NCBI GenBank assembly: GCA_022478985.1
Contig: JAKSZP010014546.1
Coordinates: forward strand, 1-64,000
Length of the DNA: 64,000 bases
From: Massospora cicadina
Taxonomy: Eukaryota; Entomophthoromycota; Entomophthoromycetes; Entomophthorales; Entomophthoraceae
Direction: 5' to 3'
Shown: in pieces, positions 12,275 through 21,692 of the stretch
How positions within the stretch are numbered: position 1 is the stretch's first letter
Layout of the letters: each line of letters starts with the position of its first letter
Translations under genes and position numbers: made by a program
The notes under the pieces: model-generated
Database searches by the model: none
What the model saw: the letters and a program-made list of their open reading frames with translations, nothing else
What the model was told of the DNA's origin: nothing

Positions 12275-13327
12275 ATGTCAACTTTAAATTCTAGGTTTCA
12301 GCAATATCTCAACAATCTTTTTGATGAAGATGCCTGGCTCTTCCAATTGATGAGTCATTCTGCATGAAGAGATCTCTACTATGGTCCCCCTTAGGGCTCA
12401 TACTCCATGTCATGCATACATAGGTATTCCTTCTTCTGAGCTACTGGAAACAGTATCCAACCCTAATGAACCTAGATTAGCAACCAACTCAAATGACTCA
12501 TGGCTAATTCTTCCTATCTCATCAGTTCCTGAATTGAATTTCAATACTCTCTAGATTTGGATCCTTTCACAGATATTCCTACCTTCATTTTAAAAACTCC
12601 TGAAGCAATGCCATTCTATAGTAGTCATTTGTTTCATGCTTGATCTGACTTGTTTTCTAAGTTCCTTTTTTGACTCAACCAATTTTTTAAACAAGCTTAT
12701 CTTTAAACTTAACTGGCTATCAGAAACCTTAAAAAATTGAGCTCCCCTATGCAGAATTAGAGAACTGAGTAATTGAAGCTCTTTATAAGCTCTAAACCCC
12801 TTCAAGCCACTATCCTATATTAAGACATTGCATCTTATGCCCTTCATTTCGTGGACCAAGTTATTTAAAGTTTGTCCTAAGCTTCCATCTATCCCAAACT
12901 CCATTGTTCAGTCTTTTTCCAATTTCAAGAAACTCATAGTCGTCACCTTTAGAATGTCATCCAATCCTTTCATGACTACCTCAGCTCTGACGCTTCTCAT
13001 AGTTACCTCCCCCTTATGACTCTGATTGGGGCATGATTTGGCAACCTCCGCCTAGTATCCCTTGATCGATGCTGGCTCATATATCCAATGTTCTTGATGA
13101 AGCTCATCAACAAGCACTCAAGACCAATCATTGGGCTCTGGTGCCATATTGGGATTTCTCAGGGTTATTTGGTGACTGTCTCTTCTTGTTCTGTTGCTTC
13201 TCTCCCTAACTGGGGTATTGCAAATGGCAAGTACCAACATCTCAATTTCTCTTCCCCTCATTGTGTTCTTTCAGGGTTCAGCCTTCACTCAATGAACTTA
13301 TCTTCGTGTAGGTCTATCCCTTGCTAG
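12275..13327 (+). pseudogene. antisense reading frame of element C, unknown protein, degenerate
   Basis: Plus-strand frame between the 3' LTR and the integrase end of minus-strand element C. It starts MSTLNSRFQQYLNNLFDED, reaches a TGA at 12365-12367, then continues through frameshifts (SSELLETVSN, then DPFTDIPTFILKTPEAMPF) and ends in a clean 79-codon stretch (13088-13327, ending SLHSMNLSSCRSIPC). The copy at 63537-64000 aligns as protein over at least 120 codons, including the TGA. No domain recognised. Some plant gypsy elements carry an extra antisense ORF in this position, so an accessory retroelement gene is the best guess. A conserved non-coding 3' region whose frame is accidental remains possible. 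Confidence 0.45.
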
Positions 13328-13604
13328 CGTTTAATCTCATATAGATTTTGATGGTTTATTTAATCCTACTATCATACATCGTCCCTTCCCCAAAGGGCGA
13401 CATAAGCGGAAGCATCCCCAAATCTAAGGTACCCAAAAAAATTTATTGATATTTCTTTTTTGTACATTCTTTAATGTTTATCTTATATCTTTATCGATTT
13501 ATTTTTCTTCTTTTTATATGCAACATGACCTTCAATCAGTTCATCAGTCCATCTTTTTATATTCTCATAAACTGGTTCCTATGTATATACTCTGACCTAC
13601 CAGT

Positions 13605-13725
13605 TTTCATGGTTCAGAGGACTTATTTTTAAGACTTAAACATTTATTTTGGTTCAGCGGACCTTTTTTAGGACTTAACCAAAAAAATTGTCATGAAATA
13701 ACCATTTCAATGGTTCAGCGGTCCT
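13605..13725 (+). repeat. GGTTCAGNGGNCC repeats, cluster 2
   Basis: Three copies of TGGTTCAG(A/C)GG(A/T)CC, two followed by an (A/G)GACTTAA-type block. The surrounding 350-400 bp (about 13540-13900) is also similar to 23840-24140. Confidence 0.5.
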
Positions 13726-13779
13726 TCAGGAACACACTTATTGGTTTTTTCTTGGATTCACTGCTTTAGATTTTTATAA

Positions 13780-14372
13780 TGGAACTAATAAACTATTTTT
13801 CCATCCAAGAGGTTCTTGATGGAATAAGCATATGTCACTATCTTGGCAATAATCTCAAATGGACCCAATCATAGCGCATCTAACTTTTTTCTTTTTCAAG
13901 CCATGAATTCATAAAAGGCTTCTTTATCACCTAAGTGATATCTGAGTAATGCCAGTTAGTTCTTACATCCATCATTTTGGCCTTTTTTTTCTTTAAGTTG
14001 TATCAAATGCTTATAAAAGCATCTCAATCAGAATATTTGAAAGTCAGAAAATTTTTGCTCAGCACTTTCCCAATGTTGATTTAACTACAAAATATAGAAT
14101 TGGAAGTAATACAGCTTTCCTTCTGTACAACTACTCAAATGGCATTTTCCCATTACCATATGGTGACTGATGTTATATGCAATCATCACAAACTGAGGTA
14201 TGTTCCCCATGTAAAAGTTCTCTCAACAACCAGCTTTATCAGCGTCATGGCCAGCGTTCCATATGATTATTCTACCTGTCCATTCATCTCCAGCCAGTAT
14301 ATACTGACATGACTCCTCAGATCCCCATTATCTCATTTAATCTTGAAATCACATGTGATGTGAATTTCGTTC
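13780..14372 (-). pseudogene. element C integrase, downstream half
   Basis: On the minus strand the sequence beside the chromovirus target site reads GTKFTSHV, then degenerate DEWTGRII, then YNISHHMVMGKCHLSSC (standard YNxSxHxxxGxSPFELLYGR) and finally LWLGPFEIIAKIVTYAYSI, the GPF module. It continues the half at 21693-22018. When chromovirus A and one CATTG copy are taken out, the frame joins exactly as S-N-N-G-T-K-F-T, the region of the second catalytic Asp (normally SDNG). The catalytic Asp is Asn, and stops follow, so the enzyme was dead or dying apart from the insertion. Confidence 0.75.
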
Positions 14373-14377
14373 CATTG

Positions 14378-15805
14378 TGTAAATCCCAGGGAATGTCCCC
14401 TGTGTCTCAATTGGTCCCTCTTCCCATTTCCGAGTAAGAAGGCTCCAAAGAGGGTGGCTGTACCCCTCATTACCCAGGGAAACCTCGCCCACATGTAGAT
14501 AAGTGCTGGGTAACAGCCCTCCCTCTTCAGATCTCTCCCCCAGTGCCCACACTCACTTCAGCAGAACTAGTACATCTGATCAGAGAAATTAGCACTGAGA
14601 TCGCTGAAATGAAGTTGATCGGTTCAAAAATGAGTGGAAACAAGTCCAATGATCAGAATCCATATATTCAAAAAGGGATGAAGATTGACTCATCTGCTTG
14701 AATTGCCAATGGTTTTGATTCAGCCAACACCGCGATATTCAGTATTAACCTTTTTTAAAAATCATTTGTGGATGATCCCTGACGTGCAGGTAGTATCATT
14801 GGACACCATTGATGATAGTTCAAAGCTCCCTTCCAGCAAATTAGTCATTGCAGCCGATGCAACACCTTTGACTGAATGAACAGCCCAGAAACCGGCCATG
14901 GGTGGGTTGGGCATCCTGAACCTGTTCCCAACCAATTGGGACCGCCCCTACATGGGGGTGGCCCTGGGGGATTCCCGCTGCTCATCAGGCCAGATGTCAT
15001 CATGCCAACCATCATAAATGCAGTTGAGCCTTGGTTTGGGCAGTTGATGTTGAACCAACAGCAACTCGGCCTGCCACCAAATTCTTCGATGTTGGTTCCC
15101 AGTGAGCTTATCTGCCCCAAAACTGATTAATTTTCTGGTTAGGTCAAAATTTAGGGTCTTGATCCCTGCTTGTTCCTGAATCAATTGACCACTATTTAAT
15201 CAGTTGCATCACACTGAGAAAATTGTTGATCATTTTCTTTACTTTCCTTTAAAATGAATTTGCCTCTAAAAACTATCAAATTGATTTTACTGATATCCTT
15301 CTGGCTGCATTCCCAATGGCGTTTCTCTGGTGGCCTGTCAGTCCTTATACTGGATGGGCTTTACCAGTACTGATGGTCACTATGGCCCCTACCATTGTCA
15401 ACTGGATTCAGCAAGCCAGACACTTCTGGCAATTTACCCCCATTAAAACAAACATCCGCCAACAATATACTGGGATCTTGTGGCCTTAATCCACCATCTC
15501 CAAGCAAGGATCCGCCCCCTTGTCTCCTCAGTTGGATTGAACCCACCCGCCGGTGACCTTATAGAAACTATACCTGTGGTACCACCCCCTGCAGAAAAAC
15601 CATCAGTGTCTGGGGCTGTCTCTATTTGGCTTGTTCTCAGGTTGCTGTTCACTATTGCCCTACACCAACGATTTAGCATTCCCAATGCTCAGCTCCATAA
15701 AACGTTGTACGTGCGGCAATGCCTCTGGCAATATGGCTTGTTTTTGGGTGCTTACGCATCCCGCTTGGCAGGATGGTCAAAACTTCTTCTGTAATTTTTA
15801 TGACA
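14378..15805 (+). repeat. element A 5' LTR
   Basis: 1428 bp, bounded by TGTAAATCCC and ATGACA; aligns with 20270-21687 up to exactly this end and diverges right after it. It contains a frame (about 14450-14700) reading VPTLTSAELVHLIREISTEI, also present in the 3' LTR; see findings. The expected primer binding site would start at 15806 (TAATCGACC), which does not look like a TGG-type tRNA site, so self-priming or decay is possible. Confidence 0.92.
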
Positions 15806-16079
15806 TAATCGACCAACCATTGTTTCCAGCCACTTCCGCCCTGCTCTTCAAGGTGGGAGTTGCAGTGGTTACCCTCTACCAAATGAACGTGTAATCTTTA
15901 GTCTGTTTCTTGTTGTTCATTTTGTCATTTGCCAATTTTGTGGATAGTATCTGAAGTACCTTGGAGAAATTTCTTCAGGCTGTCAGAGCATCGTGTATTT
16001 CTACTTCTCCCCCTCCTAATAGCCTGGAAAAAAGTTCACATGTTCCTTCTTGAGAGATTGTAAATCAGGTTCTTGACGC

Positions 16080-16480
16080 CCTCACTGAGGTGCCAATGCA
16101 TTTGCCAATTGCCCTTAACAATGCTGCTGCGTTATCTCATGCCCAACAGGGTGTCGCTTTATTGGACAATGTGGAAGGGAATGCCCATTGGTGGGTTTGA
16201 GGTCTTCTGCGCTCTTACTCACAAGTGGGAGATCCCACTTTGCTGATTGCCGTCATATCAGCCGCCTTGAAGCCCCCAGTGTCACGCTCAGACCACATAT
16301 TCAGATTGCTCTCTACTATGGCCAAAGCCCCTAGCTTAGCTTCTTTGATCTCTACCTTCCGTGAACAGGCTTCCACACTAGACCTCTCTAATGATATGCT
16401 TCAGACAATCTTTAGATCAGGCTTGGATTCAGCTTCTGCTCACCACAATGTTTGGTCCACTTGAAAGGAACAATAGATCA
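16080..16480 (+). pseudogene. element A Gag capsid remnant
   Basis: Plus-strand frames read LLDNVEGNAHWWV, a stop, then 16225-16464: MGDPTLLIAVISAALKPP through MAKAPSLASLISTFREQA to LDLSNDMLQTIFRSGLDS. The W-W and R-S patterns fit the capsid part of gypsy Gag (compare GxAxxWW in active elements). Element E shows the same block on its minus strand (VAKSSDLSSLIEAFLVQ). Gag forms the particle that holds the RNA genome. No zinc knuckle was found between here and the protease. Frame broken at 16199 and beyond. Confidence 0.65.
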
Positions 16481-16839
16481 AATATGTACCACCCCGACTT
16501 CTATCAATGCTTCCCCTCGCCATACTTCCCACTATCAAGGGAAAATTTTATGATAGGATTACCCAATGACGACGCGGATGCAATTCTACCATTGAACCAC
16601 TGATAGTTTCGGCTTCTGAGCCCATAACCACTCCTGCGTCAGAGTTGTCTGATCCTGGTTCACCTATAAATGAATCAGAAAAAGCCCAGATGGAGGAAGA
16701 TAGTTCTTAAGCCCTCGTTCTTCCCAACTTTACTCTAGAAAAAAGCCCCCAACCTTCCCCCTATAATTTGCCTGCCATTTCTTCAGTTGCAACAGAAACG
16801 CCCAAATCTTTCAATAAACAAAACTTAGCTTATTTCTTA

Positions 16840-17147
16840 TTACCTATGAAGATTAGTATCAGATCTCACCATGTCTCCTTTGAGGCCTGGTGGACATCGG
16901 AGCTATGGGTAATTTCATGAGCGTTGAGTTAGCCCAACAATTAGAACTGTACATGGATGTGTGTCCATCGGTGATGGTGGCTTCTTCAGCCTCCCATATA
17001 TTGTATATTGTCCGTCAGACAGTACTTTTTGGTAACCCAGTTTACCTTCTGCGATCAGTTTTCTGCTTTGTCAAACTTGGTGTTTCCGGTGATCTTAGGG
17101 ATGGGATGGTGGCTCTAACAACATGTCAAGGTCCACCTAGAGTCTAA
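16840..17147 (+). pseudogene. element A aspartic protease, degenerate
   Basis: Across a short frameshift the region reads LPMKISIRSHHVSFEA then VDIGAMGNFMSVELAQQLEL, the retroviral-type protease motif (V-D-S/T-G-A-x-x-x-F-I). The catalytic Asp is kept, but the following Ser/Thr is Ile, which should abolish activity. It lies between Gag and RT as expected. Family role: cutting Gag-Pol into mature proteins. Open frame 16890-17147. Confidence 0.7.
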
Positions 17148-17389
17148 CATGTTGTCGTTCATTAATAACCAACTGGAGGGTGAATTTTTACTTGGTCAAC
17201 ACTATAAAGAAAACTCAAGCTCACAGTTCTATTATTTCCCTAGTCTCTCCTGCGGGACTTCCATCCAATTTTACCAAAAGTTTAATGCACTATCGAATTA
17301 TCTTTAATTCCAAAAAGGCGGATCATCTGCCTCATCATACTAAATTTGACCTGGAATTTTGTATGACAGTGCAGTTGGTGAATATCAAC

Positions 17390-18560
17390 TAACTGTTGTA
17401 TCCCCATACAGCGGAGGAGGAGGTTGCGCTTAACAAATGGTTGGATGATATGCTAAAAAAGGGTGGTTTGTTTAAGGAGTTATTGCAAGTCTCGTCTCCC
17501 ATCATCTTCACTAAAAAAGCCAATGGTACCCTCTGTTCTTGCGTGGATTATGTACATTTAAACAAAGTTACAGTTCATGATCCCTAACCCCTGCCTCTGG
17601 AGCAGACAATCAGCCAAGCAATGCTAAAACTCATGTGTTCTTCAAGCTGGATCTCGTCAATGCCTTCAACCAGATTTGGGTAATGGAAGGGCAAGAATGG
17701 TTAACAGTGATCAGGATTAAGTGAGGCATTTTCCAATTCCACATAATGCCCTTTGGGCTGAAGAATGTCCCCGCTACATTTCAACAAATGATTGACAGTG
17801 TACTGGGTGACCTCCGGTTTACTTGTGCGGTCAATATATCAATAACATTCTGGTTCACTCCCTAACTCCTGAACAACACGCTATTGACTTGGAAGCGGTC
17901 GTGGCTGCTTTTCACAAGGCAGGCTTGTTCGTTAAGCCTTCCAAATGTGAGTTCTATATGGAAATATTTACCTTTCTTGGGAACCTCATCCTTAAAGATG
18001 GCTAGGCAATTCCTCCCAATAAGTTGGATGCTATCCGTGAATGACCAACCCAAAAACCAGAAACAATTACAGAGTTTCTAGGAAACCATTATTTTCTTAA
18101 AAAAATTTCCCTGGCTCTTTCCCTACTAGCTGCTCCGCTCCACCCCCTCTCAGGCAAGAATGTACCATTTTGGTGGATTCCTGAATTCCAGCAGGCGTTC
18201 AAATTGATCAAGGAGGTGTTTTTATCCCCTCCTGTCTTGAAACACGCAGATCCTGCCAAGCTGTATATCGTTGCATGTGATGCCTCATTGGTGGCAGTGG
18301 GGGAAGTGTTGCTCCAAGAGCAGATGGCTTGCAACATCTAGTCGCTTATTTTTCAGAAAATTTTCCTCTATGGAGCAATCTTGGGCCATCTATAAAAATG
18401 TGTTGGCAGCCGTGTCATAGGCATTGACTCATTGGAGGTATCTGTTACAGGGTGCTCAACATGAGTTAACTGTTCGCACGGATCACCAGGCTTTCTTGTA
18501 TTTCTGTAAACCCCAAAAATTGGCACATCAGCAATCTCATACCTATCAGGACTTGTGAAG
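17390..18560 (+). pseudogene. element A reverse transcriptase and RNase H, degenerate
   Basis: RT starts with LNKWLDDMLKKGGLF, SSPIIFTKKANGTL and SCVDYVHLNKVTVHDP (17396-17587). The catalytic YxDD is YINN at 17835-17846, both Asp lost, followed by PSKCEFYMEIFTFLGNLI. RNase H is visible at about 18240-18340 as LYIVACDASLVAVGEVLLQ, keeping its first catalytic Asp. A functional enzyme copies the genomic RNA to DNA and removes the RNA strand. At least six stops or shifts interrupt the frame, and the active site alone rules out function. Confidence 0.82.
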
Positions 18561-18879
18561 TTTCAATTTCAAATACAAACCTATAAACAGTGTTCTTAAT
18601 GTACTTCCCAATTTTCTCAGCTGCAGCCCCACCCACCGTCCCTCAGACCCAGATGTAATGGACCTCATTGCTGTGATTTCTGCCGCTCAAATTTTGTCAA
18701 TTGTTCCCTCTGTTGTCTATTCCGTCGCCCTTGCTCCCAACGCCCCGCTAGTTGCTCAGGTCTTAGCAGTACAACTGACTTACCTTGAAGGTGTGGAGTT
18801 ATACGAGCAATTGTCCCTCCAAAAATCATAAACACTCTCTTTACTCCTTGGTAGAGGGCCTCATTTATTTCCAGTAACT

Positions 18880-19970
18880 AATTTTGGTTCTTTTTCCATT
18901 CAGAGCTGAGGTATTTTGTGCGCATCACGATTTCCCACAGTCAGCCATCCAGGCAATAACAAATTCATCAACATGACCAAGCAGACCTATAATTTGGTGG
19001 GTTTAACTAAGGAAGTTCCGGCCTGGATCACCGATTGCATTACTTGTGCTTGGGCTAAGTCAGATTGCTCTGGTAGAAACGGGCTTCTACACCCCTTATA
19101 ACAGGCGGAGTATCCATGGACATCAGTTTCTGTGGATTTCATCGTTGAACTCCCCTGTTTTAATGGGTTTACAGCAGTGATGGTGGTGGATCATTTCACC
19201 AAGTTTTCCCTTTTTATCCCCTGCACTTCCACGATTACATCAGAGGAAACTGCTCATCTCTTTGTGCGCCATGTGTTCTCAATGTTTAGCCTCCCACATG
19301 AGATCATCAGTGACCGTGGCTCAAAGTTCACGGCGCATTTCTGGAGTGAACTCTTATCTATTTTAAAAATCTTCCCCTGTCGCTCCACAGTGTATCATCC
19401 CCAGTCTGATGGACAGACTGATCGAGTTAACCAAGTCCTACTCAGTACCTGCATTGCTATGCTGCAGCTGCACAGGACACCTGGGCTAACGACCTTCCCC
19501 TCTCTCAATTCGCCTCCAATAATCGGATTCACACTTCCATGGGGTTTTCTCCTTATGAAGCGACGTTAGGTTACAATCCTTCCTTTTCAGTCAGATTCTG
19601 CTTGTGGCCCAAGGTCCAAGCTTCCGCGGATCATGCTGAACATATTAGGTCTACTCAAACTTAGTGCGGGAACACCTCACCAAAGCCAATGAAGACTACA
19701 AGCGGTTTGAAAATCATAAGTGACTCCCAGGTCATGAAATAATGATGGGCTCTTATGTTATGCTCAATAAGCATCATTTGAGAATGCAAGTATCCTCTCA
19801 TAAGTTTGCAAGTAAGCGTTTGAGCCCCCATTAGGTAGAGAAAGAATTGGGCAATGGTGCGTTTTGGTTAAAACTTCCAGCTTACTGGAAACAGCACCCT
19901 GTCTTCCACGTTTCCCAGTTGTCGCCCTTTAAAGGCATGATTTCCATAGATCCTGAGCTGATCATCATTT
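18880..19970 (+). pseudogene. element A integrase, nearly readable core
   Basis: The zinc-binding N-terminal part is at 18916-19101 (ending VPAWITDCITCAWAKSDC). The core (19132-19569) reads VDFIVELPCFNGFTAVMVVDHFTKF, with a catalytic Asp in VVDHF, the second in ISDRGSKF, and YHPQSDGQTDRVNQVL, where the third catalytic residue Glu (normally TERVNQ) is Asp. After frameshifts, LPAYWKQHPVFHVSQLSPFK at about 19870-19935 is the GPY/F module. Integrase inserts the DNA copy. The core keeps a 145-codon frame, the best preserved in this element. Confidence 0.85.
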
Positions 19971-19980
19971 AAAATGTGAA

Positions 19981-20179
19981 GAGGCTGAAGCGGAAAATAT
20001 CCTAGCATCCTGCAAGTCCCGTCAATCCATTAAAAATCCTGTGGCTTGGAAAGGGTGTGCGGCTTATAAGAGCAGTTGGGTTAAGGCTCACGATTGCACT
20101 AACTGCATGGAACTGGTTGAAGCATTTCACAAATCCCACCCTGATACTCCCCACCCCCCCCAAAAAAAAACACAACTGT
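19981..20179 (+). pseudogene. element A chromodomain (end of pol)
   Basis: Open frame at the C-terminus of pol: AENILASCKSR, NPVAWKGCAAYKSSWVKA, then MELVEAFHKSHPDTPHPP to a TAA at about 20179. It follows the chromodomain pattern (ILxSR, VKWKGYxxxxxTWEP, LVEEFH), but the aromatic cage residues are eroded (WKGC for WKGY, SSWVKA for TWEP). Chromodomains of chromoviruses guide integration to histone-marked heterochromatin. The E-family relative keeps ELVEAFQALQPDA in the same place. Confidence 0.75.
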
Positions 20180-20253
20180 AATGACAATCAAGTTGCCCAA
20201 GGAGAAAAAAATATGGCCCTCGTGCAGTTTCCAGGTGGTGGTGCTCTTCCTTT

Positions 20254-20269
20254 GGAAAAAAAATGGTAA
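20254..20269 (+). promoter_or_regulatory. element A polypurine tract
   Basis: GGAAAAAAAATGGTAA sits directly before the 3' LTR start (TGTAAG at 20270), where plus-strand DNA synthesis is primed. Confidence 0.8.
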
Positions 20270-21687
20270 TGTAAGTCCAGGGGAACGTCCTCTATGTGTC
20301 GATTGGGCCCTCTTCCCATTTCCAAGTAAGAAGATCTGAAGAGGGTGTCTGTACCCCTCATTACCCAGGGCGACCTCGCCCACATGTAGATGAGCGCTGG
20401 GTAACAGCCGTCCCTCTTCGGATCCCTCCTTTGGTTCCCACACTCACCTCAGCAGAACTAGAACGTCTGATCAGGGAGTTTTGCACCAAGATCGTTGAAA
20501 TGAAGTCGATTGGTCTAAAATGAGTGGACAAGCCCAATGATCGGAATCCATATATAAAAAGGGATGAATATTGACTCATTGGCCAGATTTGCCAACAGTT
20601 TCAATTTGGCCAACGCTGTGATCGTCAAAATTAACTTTCTCTCAAAATTGTCAGGGATGATCCCTAACATGCAGGTAGTAGCATCGGATAAAAAGACAAT
20701 AGTTCAAAGCTCCCCTCCAGAAAATTAGTCATTGCAGCCAATGCAACACTTTTGACTGAATAATAGCCCAGCAATCGGGCATGGGTGGGTTGAGCATCCT
20801 GAACCTGTTCCCAACCAATTGGGACTGCCCCTACATGGGGTGGCCCTGGGGATTCCCGCTGCTCATCAGGCCAGACACTGTTGTAACAACCGTCAGAAAT
20901 GCAGTTGAGCCTTGGTTTGGGCAGTTGATGTTGAACCAACAGCAACTCGGCCTGCCACCAAATTCTTTGATGTTGGTTCCCTAGTGAGCTTATCTGCCCC
21001 ATTTCTGATTAATTTGCTGGTTAGGTCAAAATTGAGGGTCTTGATCTCTGATTGTTCCCGCATCAATTGACCACTATTTAATCAGTTGCATCACACTGAG
21101 AAAATTGGTGATCGATTTTCTTCACTTTCCTTTACAATAAAATTTGCCTCTAAAAAATATTAATTTTGAGTTTTTGATATCCTTCTGGCCACATTCCTGA
21201 TGGCGTTTCTCTGGTGGCCTGTCAGTCCTTATACTGGATGTGCTTTACCATTACTAATGGTCACTATAGCCCCTACCATTTCCAATTGGATTCTGCGAGC
21301 CAGATACTTCTGGCAATTCAGCCTTGTTATTACAAAAATCCGCTAACAAGATACTGGGATCTTGTGGCTTACATACACCATCTCTAAACAAGGATCCGCC
21401 TCCTTGTCTCCTTAGTTGAATTGAACCCACCCGCCGGTGACCTTATAAAACATTTGTGGTACCACCCCCAGCAGCAAGACTACCAGTGTCTGGTGCTGTC
21501 TCGATTTGGTTCATTCTCAGGTTGCAGATCACTATTGCCCTACACCAACAATTTATTTTTTTCCAATGCCCAGCTTCATACAACGTCATACATGCGGCAA
21601 TGCCTCTGGCATTTGGGCTTGATTTTTGGGTGGTTACACATCCCAACTGGCAGGTTAGTCTAAAATTCTTCTGCCGTTTTCATGACA
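20270..21687 (+). repeat. element A 3' LTR
   Basis: 1418 bp, from TGTAAGTCC to ATGACA. Many scattered differences from the 5' LTR show an old insertion. The frame ending VPTLTSAELERLIREF (20296-20523) matches the 5' LTR copy. Confidence 0.92.
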
Positions 21688-21692
21688 CATTG

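Larger units (their letters stand above)
14378..21687 (+). mobile_element. element A, complete chromovirus (Ty3/gypsy) inserted in element C integrase
   Basis: A 7.3-kb LTR retrotransposon with two matched LTRs (14378-15805 and 20270-21687), both starting TGTAA and ending TGACA. A polypurine tract lies directly before the 3' LTR, and the target duplication CATTG is perfect at 14373-14377 and 21688-21692. Internal order on the plus strand is Gag, protease, RT, RNase H, integrase, chromodomain, the chromovirus arrangement. All genes carry stops. It is the same family as element E (52.8-60.0 kb): same LTR start, same LTR length, internal regions of about 4.46 kb in both, and readable Gag similarity. 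Confidence 0.93.

Noticed and set aside
13440..13980. Satellite or centromere-like tandem array.
   Set aside because: Only a few short, irregular copies of the GGTTCAGNGG motif; no regular tandem period visible.
14845..15184. Open frames on both strands in the element A LTR (for example 14876-15130 plus and 15120-14845 minus).
   Set aside because: Two strands open at the same place; the plus frame is broken in the second LTR. No motif. Treated as LTR sequence.
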